Source: Multivorans sp965116445
GTDB lineage: Bacteria; Acidobacteriota; Thermoanaerobaculia; Multivoradales; Multivoraceae
Reading direction: 5' to 3'
DNA: 64,000 nucleotides
Assembly (NCBI GenBank): GCA_965116445.1
Contig: OZ220688.1
Span: 3,844,001-3,908,000, forward strand
A program made the translations under genes and the position numbers. The notes below the pieces were generated by a model, which ran no database searches, had not been told where the DNA came from, and saw only the letters and a list, made by a program, of their open reading frames with translations. This document shows positions 34,831-43,583 of this stretch, in pieces. The stretch's first letter is position 1, and every line of letters begins with the position of its first letter.

Positions 34831-35487
34831 ATGAAGAAGCTGGTAGGGGTCGTTTTGGCCGGGGGTGCGGGTAGTCGGCTGGGGCAGAGCAAGGCAGGCC
34901 TGCGTCTGCCGGATCGGCGGGGGAAAGAGACGGGGCCGACCTTGGTCGAATGGGCGGTGGCTCGGCTTGGGGCCGTCGAGGGGGTCGAGGAGATCCTGGT
35001 GGCAGCGGGCAGAGCAGAAGTCGAGCCTGCGCCGGCCATAGAGGGCGTCCCTGTAGCAACAACGGCCGATAGCCCAGGTTCAGGCCCTGCCGCCGGCCTG
35101 CTTGGAGCCGGGCACGCACGGCCCGACCGGGAGCTGCTGGTGCTTGCCTGCGATCTGCCGCTCGTGCCCGTGGAGCTGCTGGCTGCTCTTGCCGGCAGCC
35201 GCGCTGATCTGGCGGCGGCGGCTTCCGATCCGGCGGATACGTGGTCGATGAACCCCGCTTGTGCACTGTGGAAACCGCCCGCCCTGGAGTTGCTCGGACG
35301 GCGGGTCGCCAAGGGCGATTTCCGTCTCTATCCGACGCTCCAGGACTCCGGTCTCCGGGTCCAGGCGATCGACGCCGGCGGGTTCGGCGATCCGAAGCGT
35401 GTGTTGCTGAACGTGAACACGGCCGACGACTGGGCTCGTGCTCGACGCCTAGCCGTCCTTGCCGACCCTCCCCTCGCCGGCCTCTGA
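34831..35487 (+). CDS. mobA: molybdenum cofactor guanylyltransferase
   Basis: 218 residues. VGVVLAGGAGSRLGQSKAGL is the nucleotide-binding loop (usual GGxSxRMGxDKA), and LVLACDLPLVPVELL contains the metal-binding Asp. The ACALWKPPALELL and LLNVNTADDW segments match MobA/IspD-like nucleotidyltransferases. It would attach GMP to molybdopterin. It overlaps the 3' end of the convergent DUF971 gene by 39 bp. The loop is somewhat diverged, so a related nucleotidyltransferase is possible. Confidence 0.83.
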   Translation: MKKLVGVVLAGGAGSRLGQSKAGLRLPDRRGKETGPTLVEWAVARLGAVEGVEEILVAAGRAEVEPAPAIEGVPVATTADSPGSGPAAGLLGAGHARPDRELLVLACDLPLVPVELLAALAGSRADLAAAASDPADTWSMNPACALWKPPALELLGRRVAKGDFRLYPTLQDSGLRVQAIDAGGFGDPKRVLLNVNTADDWARARRLAVLADPPLAGL

Positions 35488-35799
35488 TCGAGCCGTCCGG
35501 CACTCGTCGCACGGGCACAGGCGGCGCAGGAGGTCGAAGCGGTAGATGCCGGTCCAGTGGCCGTCGGACCAGGCGATGCCGAGCGCGTAGTTGCCGACCT
35601 GGGAGACGGTCTGGGCGATAACCGGCCGCGGCGGCGGCTGATACCGGAGCGGGCCCGCGTTGTGGCCCTGGCACATCGCGCACGGGCAATAGCCGCGCAG
35701 GACGTCGTACTCGTAGTCGCTTTCGTGACCGTCGTACCAGCGGACGCGGAGCAGCCGCGCCTCGTGGTCGCGCCGAACTTCAACAGGCCAGCTTGTCAT
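35449..35799 (-). CDS. DUF971 domain protein
   Basis: 116 residues. The ATG at 35799 overlaps the stop of the upstream YidD-like gene (ATGA). VRRDHEARLLRVRWYDGHESDYEYDVLRGYCPCAMC and LGIAWSDGHWTGIYRFDLLRRLCPCDEC are DUF971/GBBH-like N-terminal domain segments; the two CPCxxC clusters (Cys pairs about 40 and 100) suggest a zinc site. In eukaryotes this domain is fused to gamma-butyrobetaine hydroxylase; bacterial stand-alone versions have been linked to Fe-S cluster proteins. Role here unknown. Confidence 0.88.
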   Translation of the reverse strand: MTSWPVEVRRDHEARLLRVRWYDGHESDYEYDVLRGYCPCAMCQGHNAGPLRYQPPPRPVIAQTVSQVGNYALGIAWSDGHWTGIYRFDLLRRLCPCDECRTARSEAGEGRVGKDG

Positions 35800-36206
35800 C
35801 CGTGCGGCCGCCATTTCACGGCGGGGTCTTCCCCGGGCGCCAGCACCGCGGCCACCGGCGGATCCACCGTGCCGAACGGTGTCCACGGACCGCAACGGGC
35901 CAGACGTGCCGCACTGCGCGCACCACCCGCCGCCAGACCGCGCGCGCGGATCTGCGCCCGGGCATAGTCGCTGCACGAGGGCACGAAGCGGCAACGGACA
36001 CCCATCCGGACGAGAAGCGGCGACAGAGCGACCTGGTAGGACCCGATCAGAGCGTCCGCGACGCGGGCTGCGTACTGGTTCTCCGGCGACCGCGACATGT
36101 CGAGCACCCCGGCGGCAACCAGGACCAGGCCAACGACCAGGAGCGCCCGAACGGTCGCCGCTTTGCGGCGCGTCTTTCCCGGAGGCCGGCGGGGACGCCG
36201 GCGCAC
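35796..36206 (-). CDS. second YidD-like protein, with N-terminal membrane segment
   Basis: The YidD core is clear: LIGSYQVALSPLLVRMGVRCRFVPSCSDYARAQIRARG, with the cysteine after RF and the PSCSDY motif. Before it comes a hydrophobic stretch (RALLVVGLVLVAAGVLD) that must be translated, but the only in-frame start ahead of it is GTG 36206, which lies in a palindromic element; that start gives an arginine-rich leader (RRRPRRPPGKTRRKAA), good for a membrane anchor. ATG 36098 would give only the 100-residue core. The C-terminus differs from the rnpA-linked YidD at 62529-62801. Confidence 0.72.
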   Translation of the reverse strand: MRRRPRRPPGKTRRKAATVRALLVVGLVLVAAGVLDMSRSPENQYAARVADALIGSYQVALSPLLVRMGVRCRFVPSCSDYARAQIRARGLAAGGARSAARLARCGPWTPFGTVDPPVAAVLAPGEDPAVKWRPHG

Positions 36207-36209
36207 CCG
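36156..36209 (+). repeat. dispersed palindromic element, type A, in the 5' end of the YidD-like gene
   Basis: CGCCGCTTTGCGGCG hairpin, spacer CGTCTTTCCCGGAG, hairpin CCGGCGGGGACGCCGG and GCGCACCCGG. This is the last copy seen in the window. Confidence 0.82.
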
Positions 36210-36238
36210 GTTCCTGGCGCCCAACCTCCCGGCTCGAT

Positions 36239-36607
36239 TCAGAAGCGGTCGACCAGCGGCGAAAGCACGGGAATCTGGAGCCGACCGCCATTCACGCCCT
36301 TCACGATGCACGCGAGCCGCACGAGCACGAAGGCGACGAAGGCCATGAAGATGAACGGCGCCAGCAGGCAACCGATGCCCCCGGTCACGAACAGAGCGAC
36401 CTGGATCACGATCCACAGCGTGAACTCGGCGCCCATCAGGACGAGGCCATGCTTCGCGTGCCACTTCACCTCGTCGTCCTTCTCCTCGATCAGGAGCGGA
36501 ACCAGGACCAGGATCCACAGGTAGGAGAGAACCACCATCAGGCTCCGGTTCGACGCCGGAGCAGAGGGAGGAGGCGGTGTTGGTGGGGGCGCTGCCGGTT
36601 CAGTCAT
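36239..36607 (-). CDS. DUF4870-like membrane protein
   Basis: 122 residues: a proline-rich cytoplasmic start (TEPAAPPPTPPPPSAPAS), then SYLWILVLVPLLIEEKDDEVKWHAKHGLVL, a DUF4870 signature, and two or three hydrophobic segments (about 25-42, 60-76, 79-102). The family has no known function. It overlaps the end of bshA by 4 bp, so it belongs to the bshA transcript. Confidence 0.83.
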   Translation of the reverse strand: MTEPAAPPPTPPPPSAPASNRSLMVVLSYLWILVLVPLLIEEKDDEVKWHAKHGLVLMGAEFTLWIVIQVALFVTGGIGCLLAPFIFMAFVAFVLVRLACIVKGVNGGRLQIPVLSPLVDRF

Positions 36608-37830
36608 GCGTCTGCCTTCCCATCGAGCGCCTCGCCGGGCCTGGGAGCGGAGGCGCCTCCAGATGTCAGTGTAGCGCGGTAGATCTCACGGTACCGCGCC
36701 ACGATGGCGTCGCGGTCGAAGCTGGACCGGGCCCAGCGACGACCGTCTTGGGCAAAGGCCTCCCGGCGCGAAGGGTCGGCGAGCAGAGCGACGCAGCTCT
36801 CCGCGAGCGCCTCAACGTCGCCAACCGGACTGAGCAGTCCGTTCCGGCCGTGACAGACGACCTCGGGCACTCCCCCGGTCCGCGTGGCCACCACGGGCAC
36901 GCCGCAGGCCAGCGCCTCGAGCGACGCCAGCCCGAAACTCTCGGTTTCCGAAGCCGACAGGAAGAGGTCGCTGCGTTCCAGGATCGGCTCAACCTGGGCC
37001 TGGTTGCCGAGGAAGGAGACATCGTCCGCGATCCCGAGCTCCCGGCATTGGCTCTCCGCGGCGGCCCGGCCCGGACCGTCGCCGACCAGGCAGAGCCGCG
37101 CGGGCAGTTGGCGCCGTACCAGGGCGAACGCCGCGACGACGTCGGCGACCCGCTTGACCGGACGGAAGTTCGAGACGTGGACGATCTGCATGCCCGAACG
37201 AGCCGGCGGGCCGGGCGTCCCTGGGCCGACACCGTTGTCCGCTCCCGGGGCTTGCGCCACTGCCTGCAACGCGGGGCCCTGGGCGACGGGCACGAAGTTC
37301 GGGATCACTTCGACCGCGTCGAGAGCGAACCGCTCAGACACCTCACTCTGCAGGGCGTGGCTGGGCACGGTGACGCAGTCGCTGCCCCGGAGCGCCCAAC
37401 CCACGACATCGCTGTAGTTCGGATGAGCGCCCACCAGGGTCACGTCCGTGCCATGCACCGTCGTCACAACCGGGCAGGTCCGCGGCCCGGCCGCGCTTTG
37501 CGCGAGCATCTGCCGCGCCAGTAGCGCCGCCACCGCGTGCGGCGCCGCGTAGTGAACGTGAATCAGGTCCAGCAGGCTGTCCCGGACAACCTGCGCGAGC
37601 CGATTCGCCAGGGCCAGCGTGTAGGGAGGATGATCGAAGAGTCCGTACTCCAGAATTCCCGAACCGCCGACCGGGTGATGGTGAACGCCCGGAGCCTCCG
37701 CCAGCCGCGGGGGACGGGTCGAACTGACGACATGCACCTCGTCCCCGCACTCGGCCAACGCAAGCGCCAGCTCCGAGGCGACGACCCCGGAGCCCCCGAA
37801 ACTCGGGAAGCAGCAGATTCCAACGCGCAT
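36604..37830 (-). CDS. bshA: N-acetyl-alpha-D-glucosaminyl L-malate synthase
   Basis: 408 residues from ATG 37830 with GAAGGGAG upstream. GICCFPSFGGSGVVASELA, HVHYAAPHAVAALLAR, TTVHGTDVTLVG and SASETESFGLASLEALACGVPVVA are the GT4-fold BshA motifs. It joins UDP-GlcNAc and L-malate in the first step of bacillithiol synthesis. bshC lies directly upstream (11 bp), which supports the call; bshB is not in the window. Confidence 0.94.
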   Translation of the reverse strand: MRVGICCFPSFGGSGVVASELALALAECGDEVHVVSSTRPPRLAEAPGVHHHPVGGSGILEYGLFDHPPYTLALANRLAQVVRDSLLDLIHVHYAAPHAVAALLARQMLAQSAAGPRTCPVVTTVHGTDVTLVGAHPNYSDVVGWALRGSDCVTVPSHALQSEVSERFALDAVEVIPNFVPVAQGPALQAVAQAPGADNGVGPGTPGPPARSGMQIVHVSNFRPVKRVADVVAAFALVRRQLPARLCLVGDGPGRAAAESQCRELGIADDVSFLGNQAQVEPILERSDLFLSASETESFGLASLEALACGVPVVATRTGGVPEVVCHGRNGLLSPVGDVEALAESCVALLADPSRREAFAQDGRRWARSSFDRDAIVARYREIYRATLTSGGASAPRPGEALDGKADA

Positions 37831-37841
37831 CGGACTCCCTT

Positions 37842-39515
37842 CTACGCGGTCTCTTCGTCTGGTGTTGCAGTGGCCGCCGACGGGCGCCCGTCCATGGCCA
37901 GCGGCTGCAGCCGCCGCGGATCCAGGTCGATGGACGACAGCCGGCGCACGAGTTCCGAACCGTAGCTTGCAAGACAGTGGAGCGAGGTGAACTCGCGCTC
38001 CTGCAGATGGCCGTTCGGCAGGCAATGCGCGCGCAACCTGTCGATCCTGCCCTTGAGGACGTCGTCGCGACGGGCGGCGGCGGCCACCACCCTGCGCTCG
38101 AACTGGTCGAGCGTCCGCTTCAGGTTCGCTCCCGTCTTGCGCCAGGCGCCGGCCAGCGATGGATCGACCGAGTCGTGGCCGCCGGCCAGATCCCCCATCG
38201 CGGAATCGATCTTCGCGCGGGCCGAGGCGATGAAGTCGAGTTCGCAACGCTCCGCGAGACGTCGCTCGAGGTCGTCGGGCCGGGAAAGAACGTTCGCGAG
38301 GTCGATTCCCTCCGCCTCCAGACCCGTGAGCCACCGGCGTTCTCGCGCGCCGAGCAACAGAACCTGCGGCCGCAGCGTGATCGCCGGCGGCGCCACGTCC
38401 ACCGCTTCGTAGAGGGCACGCGCCTGCGTCATGTAGGCCAGTTCACCCGGGCCGAGGATCATCAGCGCGGTGCCGAAGACGGCATCCTGCACCGCGGGCC
38501 GCGCCAGCACTCCCGGGCTCAGGGCCTCCGGGTCGCGGTCCAGCGCGCCGGCCAACTCCTCCACCGTCCCCGATCCGCCGCCGCGCAGCCGGTAACCGCC
38601 GGCGCCGTCCCAGACCACCCGCCGCCGCTCGCCGGCGGCGTCGATGAGAAACAGCGGTGCCTCGCCGCTCTTCGAACGCACCGGAAGCCGGATGTCCCGG
38701 CGCCCCAGCTCCGCTGCCGCCGCCTCCAGGACCCGGTCGACGGTCTCCCGCCGTTCGATCAGCCGGCGCTGCACCGCTACGGAGGCCGATTTGAGCGCGG
38801 GAAGCTGCGAGTCGACCAGGAGCGGGCAGCGGTCGCCCAGGAACCGCACGATGAGCCGGGCGAAAGAGTCGGTGAAGCAACGGTCGGCTCCGAAGTGTTG
38901 CCGGCAGTCCTCGATCCTGCGCCGGTAGTCGTCGCTTGGGGCCGCGTCCAGGACCCGTGCCAGAAGCGCCTCCGCGGCCGATCCCAACGGCCGGTCGCCG
39001 ACGGGTCGCAGCGGCGCGGGATCCTCGCCCAGGGTGAGGGCATCGGGCCCGGCGGTCGGGAAGTAGGCGCGCGCCACCTCGCCAAAATCGTGGTCCTCCG
39101 ACGCCATCCAGAACAACGGCACCGCCCGCCGGCCGCGGCGCGTGAGCTCCTCGGCCCAGAGCGTGCAGGCGACCGCCTTGGTCAGCGTGAACAGGGGCCC
39201 GGCCCCGAGCCCGCACTGCTGACCCGTGATCACGACGAGCGTTTCCGGATCGGCGAGCGCCCCGGTGAGCCGGGCGGCGCCGACGTGGCCGTAGCGCTCG
39301 TTCCGCTCGCGGAGCGCTGCCGCGACGGGCCCCCGATCGAGCGCCGGGCCGCCCGGCGCGGTCAGGGTGTCCACGTCCCCCGGCAGCGCGAATCGCAGCG
39401 GCTCGAGCAGGTCCAGGTCACGCCCGTCGAGGAACCGCCGCGGCAACTTGCCCAACAGCCCGCACGCGCACAGGTCGGGACCCCTTGCGGCGGGAATTGA
39501 GGAGCGGTGTGGCAC
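37842..39515 (-). CDS. bshC: bacillithiol biosynthesis cysteine-adding enzyme
   Basis: 557 residues from GTG 39515, which has TAGGAT 8 nt upstream; an in-frame ATG at 39569 is less likely because it lies upstream of that -10. The cytidylyltransferase-like core (VITGQQCGLGAGPLFTLTKAVACTLWAEEL; PLFWMASEDHDFGEV) is the BshC signature, with the coiled-coil C-terminal half (about 450-530). BshC completes bacillithiol by adding cysteine to GlcN-malate. Together with bshA it shows that this organism uses bacillithiol as its low-molecular-weight thiol. Confidence 0.93.
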   Translation of the reverse strand: MPHRSSIPAARGPDLCACGLLGKLPRRFLDGRDLDLLEPLRFALPGDVDTLTAPGGPALDRGPVAAALRERNERYGHVGAARLTGALADPETLVVITGQQCGLGAGPLFTLTKAVACTLWAEELTRRGRRAVPLFWMASEDHDFGEVARAYFPTAGPDALTLGEDPAPLRPVGDRPLGSAAEALLARVLDAAPSDDYRRRIEDCRQHFGADRCFTDSFARLIVRFLGDRCPLLVDSQLPALKSASVAVQRRLIERRETVDRVLEAAAAELGRRDIRLPVRSKSGEAPLFLIDAAGERRRVVWDGAGGYRLRGGGSGTVEELAGALDRDPEALSPGVLARPAVQDAVFGTALMILGPGELAYMTQARALYEAVDVAPPAITLRPQVLLLGARERRWLTGLEAEGIDLANVLSRPDDLERRLAERCELDFIASARAKIDSAMGDLAGGHDSVDPSLAGAWRKTGANLKRTLDQFERRVVAAAARRDDVLKGRIDRLRAHCLPNGHLQEREFTSLHCLASYGSELVRRLSSIDLDPRRLQPLAMDGRPSAATATPDEETA

Positions 39516-39523
39516 GGCGGCTG

Positions 39524-39529
39524 ATCCTA
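39524..39529 (-). promoter_or_regulatory. -10 element close to the bshC start
   Basis: TAGGAT on the minus strand, 8 nt before GTG 39515. It supports this start and a leaderless bshC-bshA transcript. Confidence 0.45.
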
Positions 39530-39613
39530 GCCCCTGACTACATCGACTGTCCCAGTCATTCCGGCCCAACCCACCCTCGCGGCTGCACCCACTCCGAAGT
39601 TCCAGCAGGAGCG

Positions 39614-39619
39614 TAGAAT
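39614..39619 (+). promoter_or_regulatory. -10 element close to the dusB start
   Basis: TAGAAT, 9 nt before ATG 39629, with no Shine-Dalgarno sequence between. No good -35 is visible. Confidence 0.5.
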
Positions 39620-39628
39620 CGGCTTCCC

Positions 39629-40660
39629 ATGACTTCGTCGTCCTCGGCGATGCCGCCGCTCGAGCCCATCGTCCTCGGGCAGGGCGAGCGCGCGGTGACC
39701 ATCGACCCGCCGCTGTTCCTGGCGCCGATGGCGGGCGTGACGGACCGTGACTTCCGCCTGATCGTGCGCCGGATCGGCGGCGTCGGTCTGGTGTCGATGG
39801 AGTTCATCTCCTCGCGCGCGATCGTCGACGGCAATCGGCACACGCGGGATCTCATGTACTTCTCGGACGAAGAGCGTCCGCTGGCGATCCAGATCTACGG
39901 CTCCGACGTGCAGACGATGGCCGAGGCGGCCGAGATCGTCGAAGAATTCGGTCCCGATGTCTGCGACATCAACATGGGCTGTCCGGCGAACAAAGTGCTC
40001 AAGGGCTGCGCCGGCGCCGCGCTGATGGGCGATCTCGACCTCGCGGGCCGGATCATCGGCGAAGTGCGAAGCCGGATCGGAATACCCCTGACGGTCAAGT
40101 TCCGTCTGGGTCTCAACCATGCCGAGACGAACTACCTGGACCTGGGCCGTATGTGCGAGGACCTCGGCGTCGACGCGGTCACCATGCACGCGCGCACCGC
40201 CAAGCAGATGTTCCGTGGCGAGGCGGACTGGACCCACCTTGCACGGCTGAAGGAAACGCTGTCCATTCCCGTGATCGGCAACGGCGACATCGTGGTTCCA
40301 GCCGACGCGGAACGCCTGCTTCGCCAGACCGGCTGCGACGGCGTGATGATCGGCCGGGGCGCGACGAAGAACCCGTGGATCTTCCACCAGATCGCGAGCC
40401 ATCTGCTCGGCGAGGAGGCTCCGGAGCCGACCCTGATCGACCGGCGCGACCTGATCCTGGGGCATTTCCACATGGTGGCGGAGCGCGAGGCGAACCGCTT
40501 CGCCCTGCACAAGCTGCGCAAGTTCACCGGCTGGTACACCCACGGCCTGCCGAACGGCAAGCGTCTGCGCCAGCAGATCCAGCAGCTCGACACGGTCGAG
40601 AAGTTCCTTGTCGCGGTCGAGGAGTTCTTCCACCAGCAGCTCGACGAGATGGCCGCGTAG
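39629..40660 (+). CDS. dusB: tRNA-dihydrouridine synthase
   Basis: 343 residues. LAPMAGVTDRDFRLIVRRIG, the catalytic DINMGCPANKVLKG (Cys118), VDAVTMHARTAKQMFRGEADW and GNGDIV..GVMIGRGATKNPW are FMN-barrel Dus motifs; NMGCPxNKV favours the DusB group. It reduces uridine in the tRNA D-loop with NADPH. Divergent from bshC, 113 bp apart. Confidence 0.95.
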   Translation: MTSSSSAMPPLEPIVLGQGERAVTIDPPLFLAPMAGVTDRDFRLIVRRIGGVGLVSMEFISSRAIVDGNRHTRDLMYFSDEERPLAIQIYGSDVQTMAEAAEIVEEFGPDVCDINMGCPANKVLKGCAGAALMGDLDLAGRIIGEVRSRIGIPLTVKFRLGLNHAETNYLDLGRMCEDLGVDAVTMHARTAKQMFRGEADWTHLARLKETLSIPVIGNGDIVVPADAERLLRQTGCDGVMIGRGATKNPWIFHQIASHLLGEEAPEPTLIDRRDLILGHFHMVAEREANRFALHKLRKFTGWYTHGLPNGKRLRQQIQQLDTVEKFLVAVEEFFHQQLDEMAA

Positions 40661-40684
40661 CCGCGGCGAACGCCGGGCGTCAAC

Positions 40685-41134
40685 GTGCTTTCACAATACG
40701 AGATCGAACTGGAGCTGACTCCGGACGAGGCGATCGAGGCACTCTCCGACGGCGCGGAGGCATGGAACGGCATCTGGAACCGGCAGGGAACCGGCGGCCA
40801 ACTGACCTTGCCCGTCGCCGCCGGGGTCCGCACCGGCATCCTGCACGGCTCGGTCTCGGTGCGGTCGAGCGCGGGGGGAGTGCACGTCGTCTTCCACGTC
40901 GAGCGCTCGGACTACTCGACCAACGCCGCGGCGGTCCTCATCCTGGCCCTGGGCGCCCTGGGCGTCCTGGCGATGCTCGCCTGGCCGCTGCTTCCAGGGA
41001 CGTCGCCGAACCTCGCAGGCAGCGGGTTCATCCTGATACTGCTGGCCTGGCTCGTCGTCGGTTCACGGCTTCGTCACAAGAGCGCCGCGGATTTTCTTGC
41101 CAGTCTCGGCCCACGCCCGGGCGAGCAGCCCTAG
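40685..41134 (+). CDS. hypothetical membrane protein
   Basis: 149 residues from a GTG start, 24 bp after dusB. The first 80 residues are soluble (YEIELELTPDEAIEAL; SVSVRSSAGGVHVVFHVERS), followed by two close hydrophobic segments (about 82-103 and 110-126) and a short tail (KSAADFLASLGPRP). This plan, a cytoplasmic domain with a helical hairpin, has no family I can name. Confidence 0.65.
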   Translation: MLSQYEIELELTPDEAIEALSDGAEAWNGIWNRQGTGGQLTLPVAAGVRTGILHGSVSVRSSAGGVHVVFHVERSDYSTNAAAVLILALGALGVLAMLAWPLLPGTSPNLAGSGFILILLAWLVVGSRLRHKSAADFLASLGPRPGEQP

Positions 41135-41276
41135 AGCCGCCCGGACGACGATGTGGCCATGACCCGATCCGCGATACTGTCGGCCATGCGGTGGTCGATT
41201 GCTGCTCCTCGACGACCGGCGGCTCGTCGACGGGCCGGGACACATTGAACGGCTCCCGGCGACCGCCCGAGTTCCC

Positions 41277-43517
41277 ATGCGCTTGAGACACCCCTGGACG
41301 AAGCGGCTCGCCGCGGCGGTCTTCACACTCGCGACGATCGGGTGCTTGGCCGACACGGAGACCAGGCAAGGCACGCCGCCGCCGGCTACCGCCTCGCAGG
41401 CCGCGCCCGACTGGGCCGCCGACGTCGTGATTCACCGCGACGAGTGGGGCGTGCCGCACATCAAGGCCTCCACCGACGCCGCGGTCGCCTTCGGTTCGGC
41501 CTGGGCGCAGTGCGAGGACCACTTCTTCCAGCTCGAGGACACCTACATCAAGGCGCTCGGCCGCTACGCGGAGGTCGTCGGCGAGTCGGGCTTCCGCAGC
41601 GACCTGGAGGTCGCCCTCTTCGACCTGGTTGAGACCTCGCGCCGCGATTTCCCCGGCCTGCCCGAGAACATTCAGCGCATCGCTGAGGGCTTCAGCGCCG
41701 GCTACAACTTCTACCTGGAGAGACACCCCGAAGAGAAGCCGCGTCTCCTGACGCGGATGGAGCCGTTCCACGTGCTCGCCTTCGAGCGCTACATGATCCT
41801 CGGCCGGCTGCTCGGCGCCGCCCACGCGCCGCGCGGGCGACTTCCGCGACTCGCGGAGGAACTCGCCGCGTCGCTGGGCTCGAACCAGTGGGCCGTCGCG
41901 CCGTCGAAGACGCGTGACGGCAACGCGATGCTCTTCATCAATCCCCACCAGCCCTGGTACGGCTCGGGGATGTTCACGGAGATGCATGTGGTGAGCGATG
42001 AGGGCCTCAACTTCTCGGGTGCGATGTACCCGGGCGGTCCGTTGCCCACCGCCGGCTTCAACGAGCGGCTGGGCTGGGCGTACACCGTCAACGCAGCCGA
42101 CATCTCGGACACCTACCGCCTGACCTTCGACCATCCGACCGACCCTCTCAAATACCGCTACGGCGACGGCTACCGCGACGCCGAGGAATGGAGCGCCACG
42201 ATCCATGTGCTCGGCGAGGACGGCGAACTCGAACCGCGCGAGGTCGTTCTCCGGCGCTCGCACTACGGCCCCATCATCTCCCGGGAAGACGGCATCGCCC
42301 GCGAGGACGACGGGCACTACCTGGCCGTCCGCGTGCCGCGGCTCTACGAGGGCAGCCGCATGGTCCAGGCGCTGGCCCAGGCCAAGGCGCGGACCTTCGA
42401 GGAGTGGTACGCCGCCGTGTCCATGCAACTGCTGCAGACCTTCAACACGACGTACGCCGACGCCGACGGGAACATCTTCTACCTCTACAACGGAGCGATT
42501 GCCCGCCGCGACCCTTCGGTCGACTGGACCAGGCCCGTCGACGGCGCCGACCCGAACAACGAGTGGGGCCCGTTCCACCCCGTCGAAGAGCTGCCGCAGG
42601 TTCTCAACCCGCCGTCCGGCTACGTCCAGAACTGCAACTCGTCGCCGTTCACGACGACCGACGACGGCAACCCCTCGCTGCTCGACTTCCCGCCCTACAT
42701 GGTCGAGGACAAGCACGACGACAAGCGCCGGGCCAAGATGGCCCGCTACCTGCTGCGAAACGCCAGCGATCTCACCTTCGAGGACTTCCAGGACCTGGCC
42801 TACGACACGACGCTCTACTGGCCAATGACCGAGCTGCCTTCCTACGCGCGCAGGCTCAGAACGCTCGAAGGCACCGACCCGGACCTCGCCGCCCGTGTCC
42901 GCCCCTACGTCGAGCATCTGCTCGACTGGGACGCCAGGAGTTCGCTCACATCCACCCAGGCGACCCTGGCGGTCGGCTGGTACGAAGAGCTCTACGGTCG
43001 CGGCTACCCCGTCGAGACCCTGAAGCTCGAGTACGTGAACGACATGCCGGCCCGATTCCTCGCCCTCGAGCGGGCGGCGGAGAAGCTCACCGAGCTCTAC
43101 GGCGACTGGCGCATTCCCTACGGCGACATCCACCGGATCCAGCGCCACGCGAACCAGCCCTCAGCGGGAGCCGTTCCGTTCTCCGACGACCAACCGAGCC
43201 TGCCGCTCGCCGGCGTCCGCGGCCCGCTCGGCGTCGCGTTCACCCTCTACCACTCCCAGCCCACCACCCTCGACGACGGCGAGGTCCGCAAGCTCCGCTA
43301 CGCCGCGACCGGCGCCTCCTACATGGCCGTCTACGAGTTCGGCGAGAAGACCCGAGGCGCGAGCTACCTGCACTACGGCCAGAGCCACCGACCGGAGTCA
43401 CCTCACTTCTTCGACCAGGCTCGCCTGCTATCGGAAGGACGGTTCAAGCAGGCGTGGCTCTACTGGGACGACGTGGAGGCCCACACGGTGCGCGCATACC
43501 GACCGAGCGATTTCTGA
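41277..43517 (+). CDS. penicillin acylase family lipoprotein (Ntn hydrolase)
   Basis: 746 residues with a lipoprotein signal (AAAVFTLATIGC, Cys23). VVIHRDEWGVPHIKASTDAAVAFGSAWAQCEDHFFQLE opens the alpha chain; the SLGSNQWAVAPSKT segment carries Ser202, the expected nucleophile after autocleavage, with a short linker between chains. NSSPFTTTDDGNPS and the late FTLYHSQPTTLDDG fit the beta chain. The family includes penicillin and AHL acylases and aculeacin acylases; the substrate is not predictable, but an amide with a hydrophobic acyl group is likely. It acts in the periplasm. Confidence 0.9.
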   Translation: MRLRHPWTKRLAAAVFTLATIGCLADTETRQGTPPPATASQAAPDWAADVVIHRDEWGVPHIKASTDAAVAFGSAWAQCEDHFFQLEDTYIKALGRYAEVVGESGFRSDLEVALFDLVETSRRDFPGLPENIQRIAEGFSAGYNFYLERHPEEKPRLLTRMEPFHVLAFERYMILGRLLGAAHAPRGRLPRLAEELAASLGSNQWAVAPSKTRDGNAMLFINPHQPWYGSGMFTEMHVVSDEGLNFSGAMYPGGPLPTAGFNERLGWAYTVNAADISDTYRLTFDHPTDPLKYRYGDGYRDAEEWSATIHVLGEDGELEPREVVLRRSHYGPIISREDGIAREDDGHYLAVRVPRLYEGSRMVQALAQAKARTFEEWYAAVSMQLLQTFNTTYADADGNIFYLYNGAIARRDPSVDWTRPVDGADPNNEWGPFHPVEELPQVLNPPSGYVQNCNSSPFTTTDDGNPSLLDFPPYMVEDKHDDKRRAKMARYLLRNASDLTFEDFQDLAYDTTLYWPMTELPSYARRLRTLEGTDPDLAARVRPYVEHLLDWDARSSLTSTQATLAVGWYEELYGRGYPVETLKLEYVNDMPARFLALERAAEKLTELYGDWRIPYGDIHRIQRHANQPSAGAVPFSDDQPSLPLAGVRGPLGVAFTLYHSQPTTLDDGEVRKLRYAATGASYMAVYEFGEKTRGASYLHYGQSHRPESPHFFDQARLLSEGRFKQAWLYWDDVEAHTVRAYRPSDF

Positions 43518-43571
43518 GGCGGCCCGAGGATCCCTCCCGATTCAGCGCCCGGCCGTTCGAATCGGCTCGGC

Positions 43572-43577
43572 TACGAT
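43572..43577 (+). promoter_or_regulatory. -10 element close to the TPR gene start
   Basis: TACGAT, only 6 nt before ATG 43584, so any transcript from it starts at the codon itself. Confidence 0.45.
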
Positions 43578-43583
43578 GGGGCC

